The position numbers and the translations under genes were made by a program. DNA of 64,000 bases from Dasypus novemcinctus (taxonomy: Eukaryota > Chordata > Mammalia > Cingulata > Dasypodidae). The notes below the pieces were generated by a model. It made no database searches. It was not told where the DNA came from and saw only the letters and a list, made by a program, of their open reading frames with translations. The stretch is from contig NC_080677.1 of the NCBI RefSeq assembly GCF_030445035.2, positions 153,389,169 to 153,453,168 on the forward strand, written 5' to 3'. Position 1 is the first letter of the stretch, and the number at the start of each line of letters is the position of its first letter. Below, one piece after another: positions 12,540-25,311 of the stretch.

Positions 12540-14729
12540 TACTGTGGGAAGATGGAGGAGTAGGAAGCTCTGGGAATAAGCCTCTCCACCAGAACAACTA
12601 TTGCTCTGGCAGGAACTGTCTGAATCAATTACTTTGAAACTGCAGAATCTATGCAGCATCCAGGGAACAGAAAGAAGAAGAGGCTTATAAATTTGGGAAA
12701 TTATGAGTGAATTTTACCCTCTGAGTTGTGGCTACCATGCTCCAACCCCCAGCCTTCTAGCAGGCAATAGTGAGGTCTACACTCCTGGCTCCTGGTGCAG
12801 CTTGCTGGTACCAGAGTGGAATATAAAGAACTCACTCTCCAAGATCCAGGGGCAGTTGATCAGAATGCTGATCATTGTCTTTTTTTTTTTAAGTTTTTTT
12901 TCTTCCCCTCCCTTTCCCCTTTCCCTGATGTTTTTCCTGTCTGTGTCCATTTGCTGTGTGATCTTCTGTATCTATTTCTCTTTTAGCTTCTCTTCTCATC
13001 TTTCTCCTCTAGGATTCACTGCAATCTGATCCTGGCCACCACTGATGTGAAGAGAGGTTCCCTATCAACTATGCCACCTCAGTTCTTGGTCTCTGCTGTG
13101 CTTCACCTTGACTCTCCCCTTCATCTCTCTTTTGTTGCATTATCATCTTGCTGTGTGACTCACTTGTACAGTGATTCACCACATGAACACTCAGCTTGCT
13201 GCATGGGCACTCAGCTCACCACGCAGGCACTGGCTTGCCATGCGGGCACTGGCTCACATGCAGGCACTCACATGGGCACTCAGCTCATCACCCAGGCACT
13301 CGGTTCGCCATGTGGGCACTCATGCAGGCACTCTGCTCACCATGCAGGCACTCAGCTCGCCATGTAAGCACTCATGTGGGCACTCAGTTCGCCACACAGG
13401 TACCCATATGGGCATTTGACTCACTTTATCACTTAATCCACTTCCCGGATTATTGCTTTTGATCAGCTACTTCAGATCCCTAGGGACCTAGATCTGAGAG
13501 GAGTTATTGTTCCAAACCCCCTTGGGCAAAAGTAGCACAAGACTCTTAGAAACAGTAGCCTTCCTCAAAACTATGGAAAACAAATTAAGGGCTGCATTAA
13601 CTGGGCAAGTGCCAAATCAAGAAAATGCAGCTTCAAATCACAAGAGACATTCCTGTTACCCTTGCTGGCTCTTCCTTCACCATTCCCCCAGCCCAGTGTG
13701 GAGGCAGCCTGCCTGGTTGTGAGTCCCTGGTCTTGTTCCAGCTTGGAAAGAATGACCAAGGAAACTCCTTTCAGGCTTGTCCCTCCCAGAATTTTCTCTC
13801 TAGACAAAAACAGTTTGGGACAGCTAAAGCAGTGTAAAAAACAGTTAAGTCAAACAACTTGGGGCAAAGATTTACCTGCTTTAATTCCTACAATAGAGCA
13901 CCTGGAAGAGGGAGAACTTCTATTCCATAGGGAGTAGAGGGGGCATTCAAATCCTTCTAGACAGGGGAATTCCTAAAACCACCAGCAAGCACAAGCCGAG
14001 GACAAGAGGCAAGCTCAGTAAAGGCGTGGAGGACTCTGCCCTCTGCAATTGCCTCGGACTGATCATGACAGGAAGGATGAACTCAGTAGGAAAGCACCAG
14101 CAAACACAGACCCAATTTGCAGAAACTTTGAAAGATGTGTTTTATATAAGTTTGGTTGGTTTTGTTGACTCTTGACATCAAGAAAATCTGTCAGGGGCTG
14201 AGCCCAGAGGAACCCAGGAAGCCTGAATCCTGGCAGATGTTGGCAGCCATCTTGCTCTAAAACGTGAAAATAGACTTTGGTGAGGGAAGTAATTTATGCT
14301 TTATGGCCTGGTATCTGTAAGCTACCTACCCCAAATAAATACCCTTTATAAAAAAATTAAAAAAAAAAACCTCTGTCATAACACCAACTGGACACAAACT
14401 CAACAGACAGGTTGGGGGCTAAATCCCAGAATTAACACTTTAAAATATTAAAATTGACAGTGTTCAATAAAACATTACAAGACAAATGAAAAAAATAAGA
14501 AATGGTGGCTCATCTAAAGGAAGAGGATAAAAATCCAGAAACCATCAATGAAGAAGACACGACTGTGGACATTCTAGAAAAAGACTTTTAAAAATGATCT
14601 TCAATATTCTCAAGGAAATGAAGGAAATAACAGAGAAATAAAGGATATCAGGAAAACAATGAATGAACAATATGAGAATCTCAATAAAGAAATAAAAATC
14701 TTAAAAATGAAACAGTTCCAGCAAAATCA
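12540..14729 (+). mobile_element. L1 5' UTR and ORF1 5' part, older copy
   Basis: It starts with GTGGGAAGATGGAGGAGTAGG, a typical L1 leader, and continues into ORF1-like sequence at 14480-14720 before the next L1 begins. It is interrupted by a minisatellite SINE at 12884-13447. An insertion-like segment ends in an A-rich tract near 14350-14372. No intact frame. Confidence 0.75.
12884..13447 (-). mobile_element. DAS-like SINE with internal minisatellite, copy 2
   Basis: Same architecture as the copy at 6067. It is flanked by a direct repeat of about 13 bases (GATCATTGTCTTTT at 12870-12883 and GATTATTGCTTTT at 13448-13460), so it is one insertion in L1. The minisatellite occupies 13165-13425 with the same roughly 20-base theme but fewer units. 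Confidence 0.85.
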
Positions 14730-16670
14730 CATTGGAATAGACAGGCAGGGTATCAACTCTCTCACAAAAAACAATGGAGAAAGAGCCAAAAGCTGTCCAA
14801 GGGACCTACTTTGGTGGTCAACAGACTAGGACAGTGCTGCATAACTCCTACAAGGGTAGGGACAGAGAGATGAAGAACCCAAAACAACAAACTTGAGTTA
14901 TTAAACTGCAAAGTAGCCAAGAAGGGCTCCCATATCTTACCCATAAGACATGAAGCCTGAATAAAGCCCCTGGCTCACTGCAGCTGAGAGGGGAACAGAC
15001 CTCTTCCTCCCTGTCGGCTCTTACAGGGAAGAGGGAGGGTGACTCAGAGTGTTTCTCTTCAGGGAATTCGGCAAGCAGAATTCACTTTGAATCTTGGCTC
15101 TGGAAAGATCAGAAACACCAAAAGCAAAGGTTAAAAGAAACACCTCCATGGAAAGGTTCATCAGTGGGCGCCATCTGCTGGCTGGCTAGGAAACTGCAAG
15201 GAGAAAAACTGCTTTTAGGTCACTCTGTAGCCCCAACCCTGGGAGAATACCTGCATTCCAATAGTGAGTCCCTGGACTGATTTTGATAACTTATTAGGCT
15301 TGACTATTTTTTAAAACTTAGAATAAGTTGAACCAAAAATCATAAAAGGTCTGGGGGAAAAAAATAGGCAAGAGAGAGAAATTGAGAAATTGACCATCAG
15401 AGTCAATTCACCAATATATTCAGATGCCTAGACATCAGCAAAAATTACAAGCCATACTAGGAAACAGGAAAATATGGTCCAGCTAAAGGAACAAACCAAA
15501 TAGACTGATGAGAGACAGGATTAAAGACAACTAATCAGTGATAATCACACAAATCTCCTAAATCAATTAAAGAAGTTGAAGGAAAATAGGACTAAAGAGA
15601 TAAAGGATATTAAGAAGACACTGACTGGACATAAAGAATAATTTGAAAGCCTGGAAAGAAAAGTAACAGCTTATGGGAATGAAAGACACAATAGATGAGA
15701 TTAAAAATATGTGATTTTAAGGACAGAACATCCAGGCTGTAAAAGACAGGAAAAAAGAAAGAGAAAAGAATGGAAAAAAATGGAATATGTTCTCAGGGAA
15801 TTGAGCAACAACATGAAATGCAGACATATGTGTTATCAGTGTCCTAGGAGGAGAAGAGACTGAAAAGGGGGCAGAAAGAATATTTGAGGAAATAATGACC
15901 AAAAACTTCCCAACTTTTATGGAAGATATAAATAGCAATATCCAAGAAGGACAATGCACTCCAAACAGAATAAATTTGAAGAGACCAATGCCAAGACACC
16001 TACTATTCAGAATGACAAATATCAAAGTTAAAGAGAGGATTCTGAAAGCAACAAGAGAACAGCAAAGCATCACATACAAGGGAAAATAGGCAAGATTAAA
16101 TGCCGACCTCTCATCAGAAACCATGGAGGTGAGAAGAAAGTGGTACACCGTATTTAAGGTACTGAAAGAGAAAAACTGCTAGTCAATAATTCTGTATCCA
16201 GTAAAATCATCCTTCAAAAATGAGGGTGAGTGTAAAGTCTTCACAGACAAACAAAACCTGAAAGAATGTGTTACCAAAAGATAAGAATTACAAGAGATAT
16301 TAAAGGAAGCGCTGCAGCCTGAAAACAAAAACAATGGCAAGAGACTTGAAGAAGAGTGTAGAAATGAAGATTAGAGAAGGTAAATTAAAGGGTAAAAAGA
16401 CAAACAATAATAAGATATGCCAAAGGAAAGACAAAGGACAGAATGAAGGAAGTAAGTAATGCCTTTACAGTAATAACATTGAATGTTAATGGATTGAAGT
16501 CCCCAATCAAAAGATACAGACTAATAAAATGGATTTTTAAAATGAGCTATCTATATGCTAGCTATAAGAGACTCACTACTGAGAGGGAAATTAATAGCCA
16601 TAAATTCATACATCAAAAAAGAAGAAAGAGCTAAAATTGAAGACCTAACAGCACATTTGGAGGAATTAGT

Positions 16671-16697
16671 AAAAAAAAAAAAAAAAAAAAAAAAAAA
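16671..16697 (+). repeat. Homopolymer of 27 A
   Basis: Internal to L1 ORF2, not at a retrocopy end. It expanded from a lysine-rich codon run. Confidence 0.95.
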
Positions 16698-16978
16698 CAC
16701 CAAAGGAAGAAGAAAGAAAGAAAGAACAAAGATCAGAGCAGAACTAAATGAAATAGAAAATTAGAAAGCACTTGAAAAATTAAACAAAACCAAGAGCTGG
16801 TTCTTTGAGAAGATCAATAAAATTGACAAACCCTTAGCTAGACAAACAAAGAAAAAAGGAGAGTAGATGCAAATACACAAAATAAGAAATGAGAAAGGGG
16901 ATATCGCCACTGACCCCACTGAAATAAAGACTATCATAAGAGGATACTTTGAAAAACTACATTCCAACAAGAAGGACA

Positions 16979-17506
16979 TTTTTTTTTTTAATTTTTTTAT
17001 TTTTTATTGACTTTGTAATAATATTACATTAAAAATATATATGTGAGGTCCCATTCAACCCCACCCCCCCACCCCTCCCTCTCCCCCCCCCCAACAACAC
17101 TCGTTCCCATCATCATGACACATCCATTGGATTTGGTAAGTACATCTTTGGGCACCTCTGCACCTCATATACATTGGTTCACATCATGGCCCATACTCTC
17201 CTCTATTCCATCAAGTGGGCCCTGTGAGGATTTACAATGTCCGGTGATTACCTCTGAAGCACCATCCAGGGCAGCTCCATGTCCCAAAGACGCCTCCACC
17301 TCTCATCTCTTCCTGCCTTTCCCCATACCCTTTGTCCATTATGTCCACTTTTCCCAATCCAATGCCACCTCTTCTATGTGGACATTGGATTGGTTGTGTC
17401 CATTGCACCTCTATGTCAAGAGGAGGGTCAGATTCCACCTGGATGCTGGATGCAATCCTCCCATTTTCAGTTGTAATCACTCTAGGCTCCATGGTGTGGT
17501 GGTTGC
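16979..17506 (-). mobile_element. 5'-truncated L1 3' UTR insertion, antisense
   Basis: A minus-strand L1 3' end with its poly-A seen as poly-T at 16980-16990. It is flanked by AAGAAGGACA-type direct repeats (16970-16979 and about 17508-17517) and interrupts the ORF2 of the host L1. Only 3' UTR sequence is present. It contains a G-rich stretch (C-rich on plus) at 17061-17092. It belongs to the same 3' UTR family as 54552-55440 and 61167-61345. Confidence 0.82.
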
Positions 17507-19256
17507 AAGAAGGACAATTTAGAGGAAATGGACAAATTCCTAGAAACACATAAGCAACCTACATTGATGAAAGGAAATTGATGATCTCAACAAACCAATC
17601 ACAATTAAAGAGATAGAATCAGTCATTAAAAACATCCCAACTAAGAAGAGCCCCAGGCCAGACAGCTTCACAGGTGAATTCAACAAAACATTCTGGAAAG
17701 AACTAACACCAATCTTGCTTAAACTTTTCCAAAAATTTGAAATAGAAGGAACATTGCCAAGCTCATTCTATGCAGCCAACATTACCCTAATACCAAAGCC
17801 AAACAAAGACACCACAAGAAGGGAAAATTACAGACCAATCTCTCTAATGAACCTAGACGTGAAAATCCTCAACAAAATACTTGATAAACATAGTCAACAA
17901 CACATTAAATGAATTATACACCATGACCAAGTGGGATTCATTCCTGGTATGCAAGGATGGTTCAACATAAGAAAATCAATTAATGTAATATACCACATAA
18001 ACAGATTGAAGGGAAAAAGCACATGATCATATCTATTCCAGCAGAAAAAGCATTTGACAAAATATAGCACACTTTCTTAATAAAAACACTGCAAAAGATT
18101 GGAATAGAAGGAAACTTTCTGAACATGATAAAGGATATATATGAAAAACCCACAGCTGACATCATTTACAATGGTGAAATCCTAAAATCTTTCTCTCCAA
18201 GATCAGGAATAAGACAAGGATCACCCCATCACCCCTTCTATTTAACATCGTGTTAGAAATACTTGCTCAAGCACTGAGGCAAGAACCAGACATAAAAGGC
18301 ATCCAAATTGGAAAGGAAAAATTCAAAACTTCACTACTTGCAAATGATATGATCCTATACATAGAAAACCCTGTGAAGCCTACAACAAAGCTTCTAGAAC
18401 TTATAAATGAGTTCAGTGAAGTTGCAGGTTATAAGATCAATGTGCAAAAATCAGTAGCACTTCTGTACACCAATAATGAGCAATCTGAGGAGGAAATCAA
18501 GAAACAGATACCATTTACAATAGTAAATTAAAAAATCAACTACTTATACACAGAAAACACTGTTCAAGGAAATCAAAGAAGACCTAAATAAATGGAAGAA
18601 TATTTCCTATTCATGGATAGGAAGACTAAATATTATTAAGATGTCTATCCTACTAAAACTGTTCTACAGATTCAATGCAGTCCCAACAAAAATCAACACA
18701 GCATTCTTTAATGAACTAGAAAAACTAACTATGAAATTTATTTGGAAAGGAAAAAGGCCCCAAATAGCCAAAGACATATTGAAAAAGAAAAACGAAATTG
18801 GAGGAATCACATTACCTGACTTCAAAACACACTACAAAGCTACAACAGTGAAAACAACATGATATTGGCACAAGGATAGACACATTGACCATAGATCCTC
18901 ATATATACAGTCATATGATATTCAACAAAGCCACCAAACCCACTCAACTGGGAGAAAATGGCCTCTTCAACAAATGGTGCCTGGAGAACTGGATACCCAA
19001 ATATAAAAGAAGGAAAGAGGAGTACCAACTCACACCTTATACAAAAATCAACTCAAGATGGATAAAAGACCTAAATATAAGAGTCAGGACCATAAAGACC
19101 TTAGAAAGCAATGTAGAGAAACATCTACAGGACCTTGTAATAGGAAATGGCTTCATGAACTTCACACTCAAAGTATGAGCAGCAAAAGAACAAATAGATA
19201 ACTGGGACTTCTTCAAAATTAAAGCCTTTTGCACCAAAAAGGAATTTGTCAAGAAA

Positions 19257-19868
19257 GTGAAAAGAGAGCCCACCCAATGGGAGAAAATATTTGGTAACCA
19301 TATATTTGACAGGAGACTAATATCCTGCATATATAAAGAACTCCTATATCTCAAAAATAAAAAGACAAACAACCCATTTAAAAAATTGGTAAGAGACTCA
19401 AACAGACACTTCTCCAAAGAAGAAATACAAATGGCTAAAAAGCACATGAAAAAATGCTCAAAATCACTAGCTTTTAGGGAAATGCAAATCAAAGCTACAA
19501 TGAGATACCATCTTACTCCCATGAGACTGGCAGCTATCAAAAAAACAGAAGACTACAAGTGCTGGAGAGGATGCAGAGGAATGGGAACACTCATCCACTG
19601 CTGGTGGGAATGTAGAAGGATCCAGTCATTCTGGAGGACAGTTTGGCAGTTTCTCAAAAAACTAGCTATAGATTTGCCATATGACCCAGCAATTTCATCG
19701 CTGGGTATATACCCAGTAGAAGTGAAAACAAGGACACAAACTGATATATGCACACCAATGTTCACAGCAGCATTATTCACTATTGCCAAAAGTTGGAATC
19801 AACCCAAATGCCCATCAACAGAAGAATGGATAAATGAAATGTGGTATATACAAACAATGGAATACTAG
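19257..19868 (+). pseudogene. L1 ORF2 C-terminal fragment (203 codons)
   Basis: This is the longest open frame in the window. It holds the C-terminal cysteine-rich segment of L1 ORF2p (C-x3-C-x7-H-x3-C pattern in CWRGCRGMGTLIHCWWEC) and ends MWYIQTMEY at the normal ORF2 stop. Upstream ORF2 is broken by stops, frameshifts and a changed polymerase motif, so no functional protein is made. Confidence 0.88.
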
Positions 19869-20654
19869 TCAGCTATGAGAAAGAATACAGTACAAACACA
19901 CATAACATGGATGAATCTTGAGAACCTTATGTTGAGTGAAGCAATTCAGGCATTGAAGGACAAATACTACATGATGTCTCCGATATGAAATAAGTAAACC
20001 AAGCTGTCAAGGGCTGGAGACTGGATGAATGGCTTAAGGGAAGTTGGGGGGAAAGGAAGGTTGCGAGCTGATACCTACATGGGTGAAATATATGATAAGC
20101 TGAAGGTAAGTATTTGTACAGGGGAGGGATAAAATGGGGGCATAGGGATAACTTTGGGTGGAGCTTTGAGGGCTTGAGGTGGGCTAGGGAAGGGAAGATG
20201 GGTCAGATGGCCCAAGAAATTGGGGGGAGAGTGGGGGAACATTTGGACATAGGAGATTGTCAGGTATGTGGTTGAAACTATAAGGTTGAGAAAACTTGTT
20301 AGAAAATATAAGGAAATTTACCTGTTTAAGATGCTTAAGGGGGGGATATCTGGCATGGGGGCAGGCTGCTAGGGAGTGTGTGAGTGCTCAGTTTGTCATA
20401 GTGTGCTAAATCATTGGATGAAGACCATACAATGAGTGTGAAGGTGTACCCACATCCTGGGGAGACCTGATGTTCTCAAACGGAGAGAACTGTGTCCCTC
20501 AAAAGAATCAGTGGCTCCCAATGGGTTAGGGCAGTCTCATATGTCAACCACTCAACATTGTTGCAAGTATCGGTAAATCTGGTCCCTCAAGTAGTGAAGA
20601 TTGATTGTCACTGTGGGCCCTGAGGGGAGGTAGAGAGAGATAAAGAATAGATGG

Positions 20655-21076
20655 GGGAAGCGGACTTGCAGCAATGGATAGGGCATCCGCCTACCACATG
20701 GGAGGTCCACAGTTCAAACCATGGGCCTCCTAGACCTAGGTGAAGCTGGCCCATGCACAGTGCTGATGCGTGCAAGGAGAGCCCTGCCACACAGGGGTGT
20801 TCCCCACGTAGGGGAGCCCCACACGCAAGGAGTGTGCCCCATAAGGAGAGCAGCCCAGCACAAAAGAAAGTGCAGCCTGCCCAAGAATGGCACCACACAC
20901 ACGGACAGCTGACACAACAACACGACGCAACAAAAAGAAACAGATTCCCAGTGTCACTGATAAGGATAGAAGTGGTCAAAGAAGAACACACAGCAAATGG
21001 ACACAGAGAGCAGACAGCTGGGATGGGGGGAAAGGGGAAAAGAATAAATAAATAAGTAAATCTTTAAAAAAAAAAC
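20655..21076 (+). mobile_element. DAS-like SINE in L1 3' UTR
   Basis: Full length, head GGAAGCGGACTTGCAGCAAT, A-rich tail. AAAGAATAGATGG flanks it at 20642-20654 and 21077-21089. Confidence 0.93.
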
Positions 21077-21719
21077 AAAGAATAGATGGAAGCAGGGCAC
21101 CTGGGGGGCAATGGAAGTGCTCCACAAGATCATGTAATGATGGATATAGGACATGTTAATGTACACCAAAAATGTATACAAGTTTATAAGCTAAAATGTA
21201 AACCACAATGTAAAACAGGAAACTAAAAATTTAGAAATTTGTACAGTCTAAAATATAAATCATAATGTAAATCAAAATGGAACCATGTTTGAAAGCCATG
21301 TTTCAAAATCTGTACATCAGCTGCAGCAAATGTAACATGGACATGTAAAAAGATTATTGCTGGGGAAGGGGGAAAGGGTTTGATATTGGATATATGGGAG
21401 TCCCCTATATTGTATATTGTATTACTGTGATCTAAAACTTTTTTGAAGACAAAATTAAAAATTAGAAAAAAAAATCTTTTTAAAGAATGGATGTAGACAC
21501 TGAGGAAGAAATGAAAGAAAATGTACATACAGGGCAACACCTTCTACAGTGATGAAAGGCAAAACGTTAAAAACAAGTCTTTATAATATTGTTCATTTTT
21601 ATTAATACACCATTTTTACTTTATCTTAGTATTTCTAAATTAGTATGTATACTTTTAATCTTTAAACCCATCACTATATTTCATTTTCCTATTAATTGAA
21701 TTTGGCAATATATGAGGCT

Positions 21720-22888
21720 TCATTGTTGAAGAAGTTTTGGACCACAGAGAGGTTCAACTATGACAGGAGAGGAACATTGGTGTGGGGTGTTATTGATGGG
21801 GGGGCACATGGTTGGGAGGGAGTTCTCCAGGGCATGTATATAGGGGACATAAAAATGTTTAGATAACTGTTACTAATGACAACTGAGGGAGTGCTAAGTT
21901 CCTAGCCAAGGGAGCTCTATCACATTCCCCAATGGAACAGCAACCATTCCCCAAGTACAACAGCAAAGACCAAAAAAGAAGGATTTTCCAACAATGAGCT
22001 CTTGATACTGATGACTTCGCTTATGAGTCTGTGTGCCTGAAATATCAACTAGGTCTAGAGCTGCAGGATGCCTAAGAGTTACCTCCTGAGAACCTCCAGG
22101 TTGCTAAGTGGCCACATTCCCCCCAGTGTGGAACAGGACTCCTGGGGATGAGCCTCCCTGGTGCCAAGGGATTACTAGCAAGCACCAGCTGGTAATGTAA
22201 ATGGAAAAAGACCTTGAATAAAAGGGTCAAGTCAGAGCAGCAGAATATCTCAGCCCACATGTACAATCATGTGCTAAAAACTGCTTTTTGACCTTGAATA
22301 ATAGAGGGAAATGGCAAAGTTAAATGAGTTTATATGGCTAAGAGTCTTCAAAAAAAGTCAGGAGGTCATCAGAGGGGTCATGCTTACGCACTTTTCAGGA
22401 GGACCCCAGAAACAGCCAAAGTGGATACAATCCCAGGTACTGGTTCTCCTGACAGCTATGGAGACCCACAGAGATATGGTCATGGAAGATAGCTCTGGAG
22501 CTCAGTACCATGTCAGTGGACTCTACTTTGTAATTTGTGTTCCTGAGTGTGATGGAGTTGGACTCAGATGTGACCTTTCTACACATGCCTCTTCTGTCAC
22601 TTTTAATGAACCTTTGGTTGGTGCTAGCATTGGTGTACACTCAGGAGACTTGAATCTCTGGATTGTCCATGTGCCAGCTGGGCACTGAGCCTCAGCAGAG
22701 TTGCAACTCCTACTCTCTGGTTCACTAGACTTACGTAGGTCTGCTAAGGTGAAGATGGTCAATCAACACAGCAGGGAACTGAAAGTGCCTACAACGCAAG
22801 CAGGAGAATTGCATCCATCATCTATGTGGAATCTAAGCCCCATCTTGATATAGAGGTGGAGTGGACATCACCATCCCAGGGCCCACAG
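21720..22888 (+). mobile_element. L1 3' UTR fragment
   Basis: Shares long phrases with 54600-54990 (for example GTGATGGAGTTGGACTCAGA). It ends without a poly-A tail where the zinc-finger relic starts. Confidence 0.72.
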
Positions 22889-22889
22889 A

Positions 22890-23480
22890 ATGGAGGTAAG
22901 TGTAGAAAAGACTTTAGGTCATATGAATCACTTTACATGTAAGAAATCATACTGGAGAGAAACCAATGACTGCAGTATTTGTCAAAGTAATTTTAGCCAT
23001 CAGAAAATTTATATTATAGAAAAGTCCTGTGAATATAGTGAATATGGGAAGGTCTTCAACTGCCCATTCAGGGTTCACACTGGAGAGAAACCCCACTGAT
23101 GCTGTCATTGTGGGAAAGCCTTTAACTAGTATAAATTACTTTACTGACATAAGTAAATCCACACTGGAGAAAAATCCTCTATATGTAACAAATGTGAGAA
23201 AGAGCCAAGGCAATAAGAATCATTTCTAAAGCATGTACTAACTCATACATAAAAGAAATCTTATGAATATAATAATTTTGGGACATCTCTCAGTTCAAAT
23301 ACATCTCTCACTTTATGTCAATGGACTCATACCAGAGAAATTTCTTATGTAAGAAATTTAGCAGTGTTCACTAAGGGGTCTTGCCAGACATCAAGAGATA
23401 ATGCTACAACAACCTGAAGGATGCAGGAATTATGCAGAAATCTTTGCCATTTAGCTTTTAGTAAACATAGAAATCCACAG
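22890..23480 (+). pseudogene. C2H2 zinc-finger (KRAB-ZNF type) pseudogene fragment
   Basis: Degenerate C2H2 finger modules are readable across several frames. CSICQSNFSH lies near 22970-23000. HTGEKP linkers occur three times, near 22945 (another frame), 23080-23096 and 23158-23175 (as HTGEKS). A CNKCEK-like knuckle is near 23185. Linker spacing is roughly that of 28-residue fingers. Stops, frameshifts and lost histidines break every module; the longest open frame is 69 residues and terminates just after the second linker. Family knowledge: tandem C2H2 fingers of this type bind DNA, often transposable elements. There is no KRAB box or start region. The left edge abuts an L1 3' UTR without a poly-A tract. 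Confidence 0.82.
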
Positions 23481-23863
23481 GAAAGCAAACCAGCATGTAA
23501 ATAAATATCCATTTCTTATAACAGTAGCAGTTTTACACAACATAAGTCCTCCATAGAAATTATTTTTTAGTCGATAAGCATGTAAATGTATTCAGTCACT
23601 CAACTGGGAGCATTAAATATGATAAAGTTGAAAACCACAGTGACAAAAGAAGTGGTGTCAGTAAAATTCTTTTTTTTTTGACAAATCAATATAATTGATA
23701 CATATTGACAGGACATACAATTCATCCAAAGTGTGCAATCAATAGTATTTAGTATAATCCCATAATGCCTTCATTCTTGAATAATAATTAAGTTGGTAAT
23801 TTTAATCTAAGTTGGAAATTGTTTTCTCGCCACAATTTGGAAATATTTCATTATCATCTGGCC

Positions 23864-24298
23864 TTTTTTTTTTTTCAGATTTATTTTATTTCTCCACACA
23901 CCCCCATCCCCCCCATTGTCTGCTCTCTGTATCCATCTCATTAGGCAGCTCCAGGAACCAATCTTGGGACCTTCCAGAGAGGGAGAGAGGCGATTACTCT
24001 CTTGCACCACCATAGCTCCCCATTCTGTTACATCTTATTTGCTCTCCTCTGTGTCTCTTGTTGCGTCATCCTGCTGCAGCCAGCTCTCCGCATAGGCCAG
24101 CACTCCCGCACAGGACGACTTTTCCCGCACAAGGCAGCACTCTCATGCAGGGTGACTCTATTGCACAGAGCCACATTCCTGCATGGGCTGACACTCTGCA
24201 TGGGCCAGCTTGCCCTCACCAGGAGGCCCTGGGCATCTAACCCTGGACCTCCCATATGGTAGACAGGAGCCCAATTGGTTGAGCCACACCCATTTCCC
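23864..24298 (-). mobile_element. DAS-like SINE with irregular internal repeats
   Basis: Reverse orientation with poly-T at 23864-23875. The middle (24090-24220) shows diffuse units of 17-20 bases such as GGCAGCACTCTCATGCAG, an intermediate stage toward the minisatellite copies. TGGCC flanks. Confidence 0.8.
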
Positions 24299-25311
24299 TG
24301 GCCTGTATTTTTATGGGCACAAAGTCTGCTATTGGATTTTTGTTCCTTAATCTCTTTTTCTTATTTCTCTCAGGTTGCATTTAATTTGTTTTGGGTTCTT
24401 TAGTTTCAGTCAAGTTGGATTTATTTGTGTATACTTTTCCCCAGAGTCTTTTATTCAATCTAAGAATATATTATGCTAATTTAGGAAGATTTCTCAGCTG
24501 TTATCTATTTGAAATTGCCTCCAATATTGATCTCTAACAAAATAATTTTGTATAAAAAAAAATCACAGGATCCTCTCGATTGATGCAGAAAAGGCATTTG
24601 ACAAAATAAAGCACTCTTTCTTGATAAAAGTACTCCAAAAGATAGGAATACAAGGAAGCTTTCTCAAAATGGTAAAGTAGATATATTAAAAACCTACAGC
24701 TGGCACCATACTCAATGGTGAAAGGCTAAATTTTTCCCGCTGAGGTCAGGAAAAAGACAAGGATGCCCACTGTCACCACTGTTATTCAATATTGTGCTAG
24801 AAGTTCTAGCTAGAGCAATTAGGATAGATAAAGAAATAAAAAGCACCCAAATGGGAAATGAAAGAGTAAAACTTGTACTATGTGCTGATGATACAATCCT
24901 ATATGAAAAATCACACAAAGCTATTAGACCTAATATACAAGTTAAGCAAAGTGGTAGGATACAAGATTAATAGATTAAAATCAGTAGCATTTCTATACAT
25001 GATTGATCAATCTGAGGAGGAAATCAGGGAAAAAAATCCATTTGTAATAGCAACTAAAAGAATCAAATATTTAGGAATTAATTTAATCAAGGACATAAAG
25101 GACCTTTATTCAAAAAACCACAAAACATTTCTTAAAGAAACTGAAGAATACTTAAATAAATGGAAGAACATTCCATGTTCATGGATTAAAAGAGTAAATA
25201 TCATTAAGATGTCAATTGTACCCAAACAGATTTACAATTTCAATGCAATCCCAATAAAAATCCCAACAGCCTACTTTGCAGAAATAGAAAAGCCAGCTAT
25301 CAAATTTATTT

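Larger units (their letters stand above)
14730..21470 (+). mobile_element. Near-full-length decayed L1
   Basis: Order on the plus strand: 5' UTR from about 14730, ORF1 pieces about 15400-16300, ORF2 from 16443, and 3' UTR from 19870 to an A-rich end near 21470. ORF2 has an internal deletion near 16573, a 27-A run at 16671-16697, and an antisense L1-tail insertion at 16979-17506. A SINE at 20655-21076 interrupts the 3' UTR. The polymerase motif normally reading (F/Y)ADD is LLANDM at 18334-18351, so a catalytic aspartate is lost. The ORF2 C-terminus is the best-preserved part: 203 codons at 19257-19868 including the cysteine-rich CWRGCRGMGTLIHCWWEC. Dead, but the youngest-looking L1 here. Confidence 0.9.

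Noticed and set aside
13047-13462. Similar histidine-rich frames
   Set aside because: Second minisatellite SINE; same explanation.
20655-20740. tRNA gene-like heads at the start of many repeats
   Set aside because: A and B boxes are present, but the sequences are SINE heads without a full cloverleaf or terminator, and with SINE bodies attached.
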